A stretch of 64,000 nt of DNA from Ferriphaselus amnicola (lineage in GTDB: Bacteria > Pseudomonadota > Gammaproteobacteria > Burkholderiales > Gallionellaceae): the NCBI RefSeq assembly GCF_000974685.2, contig NZ_AP018738.1, forward strand, positions 930,001-994,000. The letters are read 5' to 3'. Made by a program: the position numbers and the translations under genes. Positions 44,805 through 54,344 of this stretch are shown piece by piece. The notes beneath the pieces were generated by a model. That model was not told the origin of the DNA. It ran no database searches and saw only the letters and a list, made by a program, of their open reading frames with translations. How positions within the stretch are numbered: the stretch's first letter is position 1; every line of letters begins with the position of its first letter.

Positions 44805-45842
44805 ATGAAAGTTGAGACTTTGCGCTGGTCGCACAATCAATTGGAAATGATAGACCAGCGAATTCTGCCGGCCGCTTTTGAGTATGTGAGCTACGACTCG
44901 GCGTCGTCGGTGGCGGAGGGCATCCGCAGTATGGTCGTGCGTGGTGCACCCGCTATCGGCGTGGCAGCGGCGTATGGTGTGGCGCTGGAGGCGTTGCGTT
45001 TGCAGAGTGAATCGATGGCAGATTTCAACATAGGTATGGATGCTGGCTTTAGCACGCTAGCGGCTAGTCGTCCAACTGCCGTGAACCTGTTCTGGGCGCT
45101 GGCTCGGATGCGCGGAGTGTGGGAAAGCGTCGCAGAACAGTCATCTGCGACGGTCGCGCAACGATTGCTGGCCGAGGCGCACGAGGTATTGGCCGAGGAT
45201 ATTCGCATCAACAAGGCGATGGGTGCATACGGCGCGGCACTGCTGCCAGACGGTGCGCGGGTGTTGACGCATTGCAACGCGGGAGCGCTCGCCACGGCGG
45301 GATGGGGCACGGCGCTGGGGGTGTTTCGCTCGGCTGTCGAAGCCGGTAAAAATATCTCGGTCATCGCCGACGAGACGCGCCCTTTCCTGCAAGGCGCGCG
45401 GCTAACGGCGTGGGAAATGGTGCAGGAGAACATCCCCGTCACCCTCATCACCGACAATATGGCGGGCTACATGATGGCGCAGGGCGAGGTGGATGCCGTG
45501 GTGGTCGGCACCGACCGCGTCGCGGCTAACGGCGATGTGGCGAATAAGATCGGCACATACATGGTGGCGGTGCTGGCGCGGCGACACGATATCCCGTTCT
45601 ACGTCGCCTGTCCGCTATCGACCATCGACATGAGCATTGCGAGTGGAGCGAGCATCCCCATCGAAGAGCGTTCAGAGGATGAGGTGAAGGGTTTTCGTGA
45701 AACGCACTGGGCGGCGGAGGGTGTGACGATACGCAATCCAGCCTTTGATGTGACACCCGCAGAGTTGGTGACGGGCTTGATCACAGAGCGAGGGGTGATT
45801 CTCTGTCCCGATGCGCCCAAATTGCGCGAGCTGTTCCGCTAG
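44805..45842 (+). CDS. mtnA: S-methyl-5-thioribose-1-phosphate isomerase
   Basis: MtnA converts methylthioribose 1-phosphate to methylthioribulose 1-phosphate. The protein has RGAPAIGVAAAYG, the active-site Cys in LTHCNAGALATAGWGTALG, DETRPFLQGARLTAWEM and the active-site Asp in VGTDRVAANGDVANKIGTY. I favour ATG 44805 (345 residues); a GTG at 44796 adds three residues. With mtnP, the aldolase and apt it forms a nucleoside-salvage set. Confidence 0.94.
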   Translation: MKVETLRWSHNQLEMIDQRILPAAFEYVSYDSASSVAEGIRSMVVRGAPAIGVAAAYGVALEALRLQSESMADFNIGMDAGFSTLAASRPTAVNLFWALARMRGVWESVAEQSSATVAQRLLAEAHEVLAEDIRINKAMGAYGAALLPDGARVLTHCNAGALATAGWGTALGVFRSAVEAGKNISVIADETRPFLQGARLTAWEMVQENIPVTLITDNMAGYMMAQGEVDAVVVGTDRVAANGDVANKIGTYMVAVLARRHDIPFYVACPLSTIDMSIASGASIPIEERSEDEVKGFRETHWAAEGVTIRNPAFDVTPAELVTGLITERGVILCPDAPKLRELFR

Positions 45843-45916
45843 GTGGGCAGCTGCTGACCAGACTGTATAATGCGCCGCTCAAGGCCATGTGTAGTGCCGC
45901 GCCATCAAGGAAAACC

Positions 45917-46750
45917 ATGTACGAAGTTCGCCCAGGACAGTCTGTCGAGTTATTGAAGGAGTTGCACATCCTCACCCGCGACGGGAAGATGAATCAGGAT
46001 TCGCGGCGCAAGCTGAAGCAGGTATTCCACCTATATCAGTTCATCGAGCCTTTGTTGCAGGAGATACGCCAGCAGGGCTCTGATGTCCGGCTGGTCGATC
46101 ACGGGGCAGGGAAGTCCTACCTCGGCTTCATTCTGTATGACTTGTTCTTCAAGGCGCTGGAAGATGGTTCGCACATCTACGGTATCGAGACGCGGGAGGA
46201 GCTGGTACAGCGTTCGCGGGAGTTGGCGGGGAAGCTGGGATTCTCGGGCATGTCCTTCCTTGATCTCTCAGTGGCTAATTCTATAAATTCCAATAAGTTA
46301 CCTGATGAAATTGATGTGGTTACTGCACTACATGCGTGCAATACAGCCACCGACGATGCGATCCGTTTTGCGCTGGCCAAGCGCGCACGCTTCATCGTGC
46401 TCGTGCCGTGCTGTCAGGCCGAGGTCGCTGCCGTGTTGCGCAGGAACAAGGGCTCGGCGTTGAAGAATCCGCTGTCTGAACTGTGGCGGCATCCTATACA
46501 CACCCGCGAATTCGGCAGCCATCTCACTAACGTGTTGCGCTGTTTGCAGCTGGAAGCGCACGGCTATCAAGTGACGGTGACTGAGTTAGTGGGCTGGGAG
46601 CATTCGATGAAGAACGAGCTCATCATCGCTCGCCATCAGGATCAGCCACGCAAACAATCTGCCGAGCGCTTGGATTTCATGTTGGAATCGCTCGGTCTGA
46701 GCGAACTACGCGAGCGCTTCTTTACTCCCGAGCAAGGAATACCACGATGA
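45917..46750 (+). CDS. SAM-dependent methyltransferase (Methyltransf_32-like)
   Basis: This 277-residue protein has the motif I variant LVDHGAGKSYLGFILYDLFF near residues 55-75 and DVVTALHACNTATDDAI and VLVPCCQAEVAAVLRR later, as in METTL25/TRM13-type enzymes. AAGGA precedes ATG 45917. Its stop overlaps the truncated-haemoglobin start (ATGA). The substrate, perhaps RNA, is unknown. Confidence 0.8.
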   Translation: MYEVRPGQSVELLKELHILTRDGKMNQDSRRKLKQVFHLYQFIEPLLQEIRQQGSDVRLVDHGAGKSYLGFILYDLFFKALEDGSHIYGIETREELVQRSRELAGKLGFSGMSFLDLSVANSINSNKLPDEIDVVTALHACNTATDDAIRFALAKRARFIVLVPCCQAEVAAVLRRNKGSALKNPLSELWRHPIHTREFGSHLTNVLRCLQLEAHGYQVTVTELVGWEHSMKNELIIARHQDQPRKQSAERLDFMLESLGLSELRERFFTPEQGIPR

Positions 46751-47139
46751 CTGAAAACAAACCTAATCATTATCAGCGCATAGGCGGCGAGGAGCGGGTG
46801 CGGGCCTTGGTGCAGCGCTTCTATCAGGTGATGGACGAGTTGCCGGAATCTTATGGCATACGCAAGATGCACCCTGAGAACCTCAAAACATCGGAGGATA
46901 AACTGTTCAAGTTCCTGTCAGGCTGGATGGGCGGTCCGCAACTCTTTGTGCAGGAATATGGACACCCCTTGTTGCGTCAGCGCCATTTCCCATTTTCCAT
47001 CGGCAAGGAAGAGCGCAATCAATGGCTGATGTGCATGGACATCGCTCTGCGCGACACGGTGGCCGATGAGGGGTTGCGACAGGAGTTGACCGTGGCCTTC
47101 GTCAAAGTCGCCGATCACATGCGCAATCAGCAACACTAG
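46747..47139 (+). CDS. group II truncated haemoglobin
   Basis: This 130-residue globin has the group II start YQRIGGEERVRALVQRFYQVMD, a WMGGPQLF element in the distal region and the proximal His in LRQRHFPFSIG. Group II globins bind O2 and NO and are linked to redox or NO protection. It is translationally coupled to the methyltransferase (ATGA) and converges on ylqF. Confidence 0.92.
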   Translation: MTENKPNHYQRIGGEERVRALVQRFYQVMDELPESYGIRKMHPENLKTSEDKLFKFLSGWMGGPQLFVQEYGHPLLRQRHFPFSIGKEERNQWLMCMDIALRDTVADEGLRQELTVAFVKVADHMRNQQH

Positions 47140-47145
47140 GCCGGT

Positions 47146-48045
47146 CTAATCTACCGTTGTCGTGTCCGTCTGTTGCGGGGCGGGTGTGGCCGCTTGCAGC
47201 ATGTGCTGACGGCTATCGGGCGTTTCCAAACTAATTCGCCCCAGCGCGCCGTCGCGGTAGTCTTGCAATAGTGTCAGTGCCGCCTTTTCCAGGTCAGCAT
47301 CGCCGCCTTTGAGGCGATAGCCGCGTCGCTGGGCGACAGCTTCGATCACCGAGACACCATCCATTCCGTCCACGGAAAACTTGTAGCGCTGGCTCAGCAG
47401 GGCGGAGTAGCGCGCCAGCAGGATGTCAGCTAGAAAGGTCGCCACCTCTTCGTCGATCACCGCATTGCGGCCAATGGCATGGCTGGCAGCCAGCATCAGG
47501 CCATCGCTAGGGTGTTCGATCTTCGGCCACATCAGCCCCGGCGTGTCGATCAGCGTCATGCGCTCGTTTAGATCGAAACTCTGCTGGCTTTTGGTCACGG
47601 CAGGCTCGTCGCCGACATTGGCCACGCGGCGCTTGAGCAGCGCGTTCATCAGGGTGGATTTACCGACGTTGGGGATGCCCATGATCATCATGCGCAAGGG
47701 TTTGAGTGGTGTGCCACGATGCGGGGCCAGCGGCAGGCACAGGCCGGGAACCTTCGCGACATCGCCGGGCTTCTTGCACGACAACGCAACAGCCTTGACG
47801 CCGGGTTGCGCGTTGAAATAATCCAGCCAAGCCTTGGTCACGATGGGGTCGGCCAGATCGGCCTTATTCAATATCTTCAGACAGGGGCGCTGCCGGTGCA
47901 GCCGCAATTCACGGATCATCGGATTGCTGCCTGCTTCGGGTACGCGAGCATCCAGCACCTCGATCACAACATCGATACGCTCCATCGTTTCGGCGGCTTT
48001 CTTGCGCGCCGATGTCATGTGACCGGGAAACCATTGGATAGCCAT
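47146..48045 (-). CDS. ylqF: ribosome biogenesis GTPase YlqF/RbgA-like
   Basis: This 299-residue circularly permuted GTPase has G4 NKAD before G1 [14 protein letters not shown], then G3 DTPG. It starts with the family phrase WFPGHMTSARKKAAE. It probably acts in large-subunit assembly. The C-terminal domain is the usual RNA-binding helical one, with a short Gln/Thr-rich tail. Confidence 0.92.
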   Translation of the reverse strand: MAIQWFPGHMTSARKKAAETMERIDVVIEVLDARVPEAGSNPMIRELRLHRQRPCLKILNKADLADPIVTKAWLDYFNAQPGVKAVALSCKKPGDVAKVPGLCLPLAPHRGTPLKPLRMMIMGIPNVGKSTLMNALLKRRVANVGDEPAVTKSQQSFDLNERMTLIDTPGLMWPKIEHPSDGLMLAASHAIGRNAVIDEEVATFLADILLARYSALLSQRYKFSVDGMDGVSVIEAVAQRRGYRLKGGDADLEKAALTLLQDYRDGALGRISLETPDSRQHMLQAATPAPQQTDTTTVD

Positions 48046-48143
48046 GCTGGAGTGTCAGAGGTTGGGGGAGTACATTTTACCTTGTTTGACGTGTTCGCTT
48101 CGAGCAACCATAATCGTCGCCTGCCATTCTGCCTAAACATGCC

Positions 48144-49667
48144 ATGACCCTTATCCGCCAGCAGGATTTTATTGACAGCGTCGCTGATGCCTTGCAGTTC
48201 ATTTCCTATTACCACCCGCAGGACTACATCCACGCGCTGGCTGAGGCGTATCGCGACGAACAGTCGCCCGCTGCCAAGGATGCGATGGCGCAGATTCTGA
48301 CTAATTCGCGCATGTGCGCGCTGGGGCATCGGCCTATCTGCCAAGACACCGGCATCGTAGTTGCCTTTGTGAAGGTGGGGATGGAAGTGCGCTGGGAGGC
48401 AGAGCTGAGTGTGGTCGAGATGGTGAATGCTGGCGTACACAAAGCTTACTTGGCTTCGGATAATCCCTTGCGTGCATCTATCGTCAGTGATCCGGCGGGG
48501 AAGCGTAAGAATACGGGTGACAATACCCCAGCGGTGGTGCATATCGAGCTGGTGCCCGGCGAAAAGGTTGAGGTGAGTATCGCAGCCAAGGGTGGTGGTT
48601 CGGAGAATAAGACACGTTTTGCCATGCTGAATCCTAACGACGATGTGGTGGAGTGGGTGGTCAGTCAGTTGCCGGGTATGGGGGCGGGCTGGTGTCCGCC
48701 GGGGATGCTGGGCATCGGCATTGGTGGCACGGCGGAGAAGGCGATGCTGCTAGCCAAGGAGTCGCTGATGCAATCCATCGACATGGCGACGCTGAAGGCG
48801 CGCGGCGCGCAGAATCGGCGGGAAGAGTTGCGCATCGAGATATTCGACAAGGTGAATGCACTGGGTATCGGTGCTCAAGGTCTAGGCGGTCTGACTACGG
48901 TGCTGGATGTGAAGATTCTCGATTACCCGACTCATGCAGCCTCCAAGCCGGTCGCTATCATCCCCAATTGTGCGGCGACTCGGCACGTCGATTTCGAGCT
49001 GGATGGCCGTGGCGTGGCCGAGTTCACGCCGCCTGACATCGCAGATTATCCTGATGTGCATTGGCATCCCGCTGAGGATGCGCGGCACGTCAATCTAGAC
49101 GGTTTGACCGGCGCCGATATTGCTGAATGGCAGCCTGGCGAAACGATCTTGCTTTCGGGAAAACTGCTCACTGGACGAGATGCGGCGCACAAGCGCATTG
49201 CTGATTTGCTAGCGCGCGGCGAGAAACTGCCGTCTGGCGTGGATTTTAATGGCCGATTCATTTACTATGTCGGCCCGGTTGACCCCGTGCGTGATGAAGT
49301 CGTGGGGCCTGCAGGGCCGACTACCGCGACACGCATGGATAAATTCACCGAGATGATGCTGGCGCAGACTGGCTTGATCGGCATGGTAGGGAAGTCGGAA
49401 CGCGGATCTGCTGCCATTGAGTCCATCAAGAATCACGGCGCTGTGTATCTGATCGCAGTCGGTGGTGCGGCGTATCTGGTGGCGAAAGCCATCCGTAGTT
49501 CGCGGGTGGTAGCCTTTGCCGATCTGGGCATGGAAGCGATCTACGAGTTCGAGGTTGAGAACATGCCGGTAACGGTGGCGGTGGATGCGCGGGGACGTTC
49601 TGTGCACAACATCGGCCCAGCTGAGTGGAAACAGCGCATAGGTATGATTCCGCTCAAGGCGATATAG
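48144..49667 (+). CDS. class I (iron-sulphur) fumarate hydratase
   Basis: Class I fumarase interconverts fumarate and malate in the TCA cycle using a [4Fe-4S] cluster. The 507-residue single-chain protein contains PICQDTGI, KGGGSENKTRFAML, GGTAEKAMLLAKE and the C-terminal beta domain with GRDAAHKRI and GPTTATRMDKF. Cluster Cys residues are in the QDTG region, LPNC/IPNCAATRH and the C-terminal half. It is an oxygen-sensitive type common in microaerophiles. Confidence 0.94.
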   Translation: MTLIRQQDFIDSVADALQFISYYHPQDYIHALAEAYRDEQSPAAKDAMAQILTNSRMCALGHRPICQDTGIVVAFVKVGMEVRWEAELSVVEMVNAGVHKAYLASDNPLRASIVSDPAGKRKNTGDNTPAVVHIELVPGEKVEVSIAAKGGGSENKTRFAMLNPNDDVVEWVVSQLPGMGAGWCPPGMLGIGIGGTAEKAMLLAKESLMQSIDMATLKARGAQNRREELRIEIFDKVNALGIGAQGLGGLTTVLDVKILDYPTHAASKPVAIIPNCAATRHVDFELDGRGVAEFTPPDIADYPDVHWHPAEDARHVNLDGLTGADIAEWQPGETILLSGKLLTGRDAAHKRIADLLARGEKLPSGVDFNGRFIYYVGPVDPVRDEVVGPAGPTTATRMDKFTEMMLAQTGLIGMVGKSERGSAAIESIKNHGAVYLIAVGGAAYLVAKAIRSSRVVAFADLGMEAIYEFEVENMPVTVAVDARGRSVHNIGPAEWKQRIGMIPLKAI

Positions 49668-49705
49668 AATTCTTTCGGCGCGCATTGCGCGACGATAAAC
49701 AGTTT

Positions 49706-49802
49706 GGCGGGTCTCCCCGCATTGCGACATGGTGAACCTGGTCAGGTCCGGAAGGAAGCAGCCACAGCCAATCGTTGCAAGTGCCGGGGGTAAGGCTCGC
49801 CT
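49706..49802 (+). ncRNA. ffs: small SRP RNA (4.5S RNA)
   Basis: The conserved apical core GGTCAGGTCCGGAAGGAAGC, including the GGAA tetraloop that binds Ffh, lies at about 49740-49759. It is followed by AGCC and GTGCCGGGGG. The ends GGCGGG and CTCGCC pair to close the hairpin, and CCTTTTT follows. It is directly upstream of dnaX, as in many proteobacteria. Confidence 0.93.
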
Positions 49803-49882
49803 CCCTTTTTGCAGTTGGGGTCCGGCGGTTACGGGCTCATGTTCAACCTACGCGAATTTAGCCACTCTTAACGGTTCCGACC

Positions 49883-51514
49883 TTGTCCGCCTCTTCCGTT
49901 CTAGCTCGAAAATGGCGCCCGCGCAGCTTTGCTCAACTAGCTGGGCAGGAGCATGTGGTGCGTGCGCTATCTAATGCGCTGGAGCAGAATCGCTTACACC
50001 ACGCCTATCTGTTCACCGGCACGCGCGGCGTGGGGAAAACCACTATCGCGCGTATCTTCGCTAAGTCGCTCAACTGCGAGGCTGGAGTCACCGCGACACC
50101 GTGTGGTGTATGCGGTGCGTGTACCGAGATCGACAGTGGACGGTTCGTTGATCTGATCGAGTTGGATGCGGCCTCTAACACCCAAGTGGACAACATGCGC
50201 GAATTGCTGGAAAGCGCGCTGTACACGCCGACCGCTGGGCGCTTCAAGGTCTATATCATCGACGAAGTTCACATGCTGTCGAAGTCGGCCTTCAATGCCA
50301 TGCTGAAGACGCTGGAAGAGCCGCCTGCGCACGTCAAATTCATTCTTGCAACGACCGATCCGCAAAAGATTCCGGTCACGGTGTTGTCACGCTGCTTGCA
50401 GTTCAATCTCAAGCAACTGCCACCGCAGCTTATACTCAAGCATTTGCAGCAGGTGTTGGAGCAAGAGGGGATCGCTAATGAATCAGCGGCACTAGCTCTG
50501 ATCGCGCGCGCCGCGCAGGGCAGCATGCGTGATGCGCTCAGTTTGATGGATCAGGCCATTGCATTCGCGGCGGGCAACGTCAGTGAAGCGGTGGTGCGTA
50601 CTATGTTGGGAGCAGTGGATCAGGGTTATCTCTATGATCTATTGCAAGCTTTATTGGTTGGAGAGGGAGCTGAGTTGCTGCGCGTCGCCGATGCTATGCA
50701 GAGCCGCAGTATTGCGTTTGAGGCAGCCTTGCAGGAGCTGGCCAGTTTGTTGCATCGTATTGCGCTGGCACAGACTGTGCCGCAGGCTATCGCTGATGAC
50801 GAGCCGGAGCGCGCGCGCTTGCTGGAACTGGCGCAGGCATTCAGTCCAGAAGAGATCCAGCTGTACTACCAGATCGCTATCCACGGGCGTAATGACATAG
50901 AGTTAGCACCAGACGAATACGCTGGTTTTACCATGACTCTGCTGCGGATGCTGGCGTTTAAGCCAGCTGGTGCGCGAGCTTTACCAGAACGAGCAGCATC
51001 TGCGACACTGATGCCTCGACCTGCTGCGACCGTGGCTGAGCCGACTGAGCAAACACGTGCCGAACTTGTGGTTCAGGAGACTGCTCCGATAAGTTATGCT
51101 GCAGCACCGGTTGCGTTGGCTGACGGAAAACTGGATTGGACGGCGCTGGTCGGGCGTCTGAATTTGCAGGCGATGGCGCAGGAGTTAGCCAAACACTGTG
51201 TGCTAGAAAACTACGCCGAGGGTGTGGTGGTGCTCAGTCTTGCGCCACAGCGAAAGTTGCTAAATAGCAAGATGGCCCAGGATAAGTTGCAAGCGGCTTT
51301 GAGCGATCATTTCGGATTGGCGGTGCGCTTGCAGGTCAATCTGGGGGTGACTAGCGATAAGGTGACTCCGGCTGCGGTCGAACAGCAGGTCAAACAGTCA
51401 CGCCAGCAGCAGGCGGAAGCATCTATCTTGAGCGACAATTTCGTGCGCGAGGCGCAGGAGCAGTTCGGCGCGCAGATCGTAGAAAATTCAATCAAACCCA
51501 TACAACAACAGTGA
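49883..51514 (+). CDS. dnaX: DNA polymerase III gamma/tau subunit
   Basis: DnaX is the clamp-loader ATPase. The 543-residue protein has the P-loop [13 protein letters not shown] near residues 46-58, four zinc Cys around CGVCGAC, the DEVHMLS Walker B and the SRC sensor. The C-terminal domain binds the polymerase and DnaB. It starts with TTG at 49883; no ATG or GTG fits the conserved N-terminus [17 protein letters not shown]. It leads into ybaB-recR. Confidence 0.96.
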   Translation: MSASSVLARKWRPRSFAQLAGQEHVVRALSNALEQNRLHHAYLFTGTRGVGKTTIARIFAKSLNCEAGVTATPCGVCGACTEIDSGRFVDLIELDAASNTQVDNMRELLESALYTPTAGRFKVYIIDEVHMLSKSAFNAMLKTLEEPPAHVKFILATTDPQKIPVTVLSRCLQFNLKQLPPQLILKHLQQVLEQEGIANESAALALIARAAQGSMRDALSLMDQAIAFAAGNVSEAVVRTMLGAVDQGYLYDLLQALLVGEGAELLRVADAMQSRSIAFEAALQELASLLHRIALAQTVPQAIADDEPERARLLELAQAFSPEEIQLYYQIAIHGRNDIELAPDEYAGFTMTLLRMLAFKPAGARALPERAASATLMPRPAATVAEPTEQTRAELVVQETAPISYAAAPVALADGKLDWTALVGRLNLQAMAQELAKHCVLENYAEGVVVLSLAPQRKLLNSKMAQDKLQAALSDHFGLAVRLQVNLGVTSDKVTPAAVEQQVKQSRQQQAEASILSDNFVREAQEQFGAQIVENSIKPIQQQ

Positions 51515-51530
51515 TTCGGAGGAAGTGGCA

Positions 51531-51857
51531 ATGATGAAGGGCGGATTGGGCGGACTGATGAAGCAGGCGCAACAGATGCAGGCCAACATGAAAAAGGCAC
51601 AGGCCGAACTGGAGACCATCGAGGTCGAAGGCGTGTCCGGCTCTGGCATGGTGAAAGTAGTGATGACTTGCGGGCATAACGTGCGCCGCGTGTCACTAGA
51701 CGACAGTCTGCTGGCGGACGACAAGGATATGCTGGAAGACTTGATCGTGGCCGCGTTGAATGACGCGATGAAAAAAGCGGCGACTACGACTCAACAGCGC
51801 ATGAGCGGATTCACGGCTGGCATGAATCTGCCCCCTGGTCTGAATCTGCCATTCTGA
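51531..51857 (+). CDS. ybaB: YbaB/EbfC-family nucleoid-associated protein
   Basis: This 108-residue protein starts at ATG 51531, eight bases after GGAGG (a GTG at 51525 overlaps that site). The family core [19 protein letters not shown] and the C-terminal [11 protein letters not shown] are present. YbaB binds DNA as a dimer and lies between dnaX and recR in most proteobacteria, as here. Confidence 0.95.
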   Translation: MMKGGLGGLMKQAQQMQANMKKAQAELETIEVEGVSGSGMVKVVMTCGHNVRRVSLDDSLLADDKDMLEDLIVAALNDAMKKAATTTQQRMSGFTAGMNLPPGLNLPF

Positions 51858-51861
51858 GTCG

Positions 51862-52461
51862 ATGAACACGCCTTCCAGCCTTGAAGCGCTGATCGAAGCG
51901 TTGCGCTGCCTGCCGGGCGTCGGGCCAAAATCTGCACAACGTATGGCTTACCATTTGCTACAGCGGGACAAGCCGGGTGCTTTGCGTTTGGCGCATTCGC
52001 TGGGTTCAGCGGTGGAGAATCTGCGGCACTGTGCGAAGTGCAACAGCTTTTCGGAAGAGGAAGTCTGCGTGCTGTGTAGTTCTGGTAAGCGTGACGACAG
52101 CTTGCTGTGTGTGGTCGAGATGCCGGCGGACTTGCTGATGATGGAACAGACGCAATGTTATCGCGGCATGTATTTTGTGCTGATGGGGCGCTTGTCCCCG
52201 CTGGATGGCGTGGTGGCGCGAGATTTGCCGCTGGATAGATTGATTCGGCGTGCGCAGGAGCAGTCTTGCGAAGTGATTTTAGCAACCAATTTCACCGTGG
52301 AAGGCGAGGCTACCGCACATTATCTGGCGACTTTATTGCGGGCGCAGGGAATTAAGGTGTCACGCATCGCGCGCGGATTGCCGGTAGGCGGAGAGTTGGA
52401 GCATGTGGATAGTGGAACCTTGGCACAGGCAGTGCTGGAGCGGCGCGAGGTGAGAGAATGA
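51862..52461 (+). CDS. recR: recombination protein RecR
   Basis: RecR acts with RecF and RecO in loading RecA at gaps. The 199-residue protein has the helix-hairpin-helix ([17 protein letters not shown]), the zinc finger ([16 protein letters not shown]) and the TOPRIM domain with [17 protein letters not shown]. It overlaps rluB by four bases. Its partner recO is also in the window, at 57440. Confidence 0.97.
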   Translation: MNTPSSLEALIEALRCLPGVGPKSAQRMAYHLLQRDKPGALRLAHSLGSAVENLRHCAKCNSFSEEEVCVLCSSGKRDDSLLCVVEMPADLLMMEQTQCYRGMYFVLMGRLSPLDGVVARDLPLDRLIRRAQEQSCEVILATNFTVEGEATAHYLATLLRAQGIKVSRIARGLPVGGELEHVDSGTLAQAVLERREVRE

Positions 52462-53390
52462 ATGAAGAACAGCAAGGCGAACGGTTGCAGAAGGTACTGG
52501 CACAAGCCGGTGTCGGTTCGCGCCGCGAGATGGAGGAGTGGATCACTGCCGGGCGCGTGACGGTCAATGGCGAAGTCGCCACGTTGGGTATGCGTGTCCA
52601 CGAAGGCGACGAAGTGCGCGTGGGTAAACGCTGGATCAATGTGAAAGCACCGGGCGCTGAGCTGCCGCGTGTGTTGTTGTATCACAAGCCTGAAGGTGAG
52701 ATCGTCAGCCGCGATGATCCAGAAAAGCGTGCCACCGTGTTTGACAAACTGCCGCGTTTGCGCGGTCTAAAGTGGACGGCTATCGGTCGCTTGGACTTCA
52801 ATACCAGCGGATTGTTGATCTTTACCACGTCTGGCGAATTGGCCAACCGACTGATGCACCCACGTTTTGAAGTCGAACGTGAATATGCGGTGCGCGTACA
52901 GGGCGAGCTGACCATAGAGCAGACCTTGCAGATGACTAAGGGTGACGGCATCGAGCTGGAGGATGGCGCGGTAAAATTCGAACGCCTCACCGACGAAGGT
53001 GGAGAAGGCTTTAACCATTGGTATCGAGTGATGCTGAAGGAAGGGCGCAACCGCATCGTGCGCCGCACTTTTGATGCGTTGGGCTTGCCCGTCAGTCGTT
53101 TGATTCGTGTGCGTTATGGCATTGTTAATCTGCCGCCGAGTATCAAGCGCGGCAAGATGGCAGAGTTGGGTGAGGGTGAGGTTAAACAGATCATGGAGTG
53201 GGCGGGATTGACGATGGAGTCAGCGGTTCCCGTGGCTCCTGTTGTTAGTACTCCAGCTAGCAAGTTACCTCGCGCAGGTGGAGTCGGCCCCAAACGAGAT
53301 GGGGAGGGGAGGGGGCGATCAGCTGCGTCAGCAAGAGGTGGAGTCCCGTTACGTGGGAATGCTAGTAAATTCAGAAGTAAAGCTAGATAG
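52458..53390 (+). CDS. rluB: 23S rRNA pseudouridine synthase RluB
   Basis: RluB makes pseudouridine 2605 in 23S rRNA. The 310-residue protein has an S4 domain ([22 protein letters not shown]), the catalytic Asp in [14 protein letters not shown] and the [21 protein letters not shown] region. A basic, low-complexity tail (about 255-310) extends past the catalytic core, as in other RluB proteins. Confidence 0.93.
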   Translation: MNEEQQGERLQKVLAQAGVGSRREMEEWITAGRVTVNGEVATLGMRVHEGDEVRVGKRWINVKAPGAELPRVLLYHKPEGEIVSRDDPEKRATVFDKLPRLRGLKWTAIGRLDFNTSGLLIFTTSGELANRLMHPRFEVEREYAVRVQGELTIEQTLQMTKGDGIELEDGAVKFERLTDEGGEGFNHWYRVMLKEGRNRIVRRTFDALGLPVSRLIRVRYGIVNLPPSIKRGKMAELGEGEVKQIMEWAGLTMESAVPVAPVVSTPASKLPRAGGVGPKRDGEGRGRSAASARGGVPLRGNASKFRSKAR

Positions 53391-53487
53391 ATTGAGGAAA
53401 ATCCGCCAAGAATTCTCTGCTCATGGTTATAATTCGGGGAGTTGGCAGAGCTTGTCAGTAATTTATTATAACTTGGGGAGGTAATTC

Positions 53488-54336
53488 ATGAATATTCATA
53501 AGAGTGGAATGGTCGCGCTTGGATTGCTGATGGCATCCAATGCCGCGCTTGCAGGTAACTGGGTTCGTGATGAGGGTGAGAAATCTATAGGTGCCACCTT
53601 TTCCTACGCTAGAGCGAATCAATTCTGGAATCAGAACCGAGTGCAAGTCCCCTTTGGTTGCGGTACGCACGATAATGTTGGGCTAGGGCTGAATGCTGAA
53701 TACGGTATGTCCTATCATTACACTTTGATTGCGCAAGCAGGCCTGCATAAGATTTCATGCGGCCCCAATAGTGTAAGCGGTTTGGGTGATGTCGCTGTCG
53801 GTGTACGTGGTCGCATTGACTCAATGTCCAATGGCAAAGCGTGGGAATTGAAACTGTTGGTGCCTGGTGGGTACGATGCTGCCGCGCCAGTCCGTTTGGG
53901 CTATGGTGAGGTCGGTCTAGAAGCTGGGGCCTATTTCGGCCCTGCGTTTGATGCCTATGACGAAGACCCTTACAAGCCAGGTTATTTCCCTAAGCTTGAT
54001 AGTTATTGGGAGTATGGTGGGTTTACCCGTGTTTGGACGGGCGCTCCCGCCCCCGAAATCGCAGGTCACGTCAAATGGAAACACGCCCTGTCGGATACTT
54101 GGAAGATCGGCCCAGCATTGAATGTACACTGGACCTTAGGTAAAGGTCAGCCTCAGTTCCAGAATATCTTCGCCAACCGTTTGGCCTATTCCCGTTCGGT
54201 CATCGTAGGGATAGAGTTGAGCACCTTGATTGGTCCCCGTACCTCCTTTCATATCACGCCTCAAACAACGATTTGGGGAGAGAATGCTGCCAAGTCTGTG
54301 GGGATTTCTGTCGGTATCAGCAAGGCATTCAAGTAA
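53488..54336 (+). CDS. outer-membrane beta-barrel-type protein
   Basis: This 282-residue protein has a signal peptide (cleavage ALA-GN). The body is made of alternating polar/hydrophobic strands such as SIGATFSYARANQFW and VGLGLNAEYGMSYHYTLIAQAG, and it ends with VGISVGISKAFK. The terminal aromatic residue followed by Lys is slightly off the usual pattern. GGGGAGG precedes the start. Five bases separate its stop from the CotH-like gene frame, so the two probably act together. Confidence 0.75.
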   Translation: MNIHKSGMVALGLLMASNAALAGNWVRDEGEKSIGATFSYARANQFWNQNRVQVPFGCGTHDNVGLGLNAEYGMSYHYTLIAQAGLHKISCGPNSVSGLGDVAVGVRGRIDSMSNGKAWELKLLVPGGYDAAAPVRLGYGEVGLEAGAYFGPAFDAYDEDPYKPGYFPKLDSYWEYGGFTRVWTGAPAPEIAGHVKWKHALSDTWKIGPALNVHWTLGKGQPQFQNIFANRLAYSRSVIVGIELSTLIGPRTSFHITPQTTIWGENAAKSVGISVGISKAFK

Positions 54337-54344
54337 TTTGAGTG

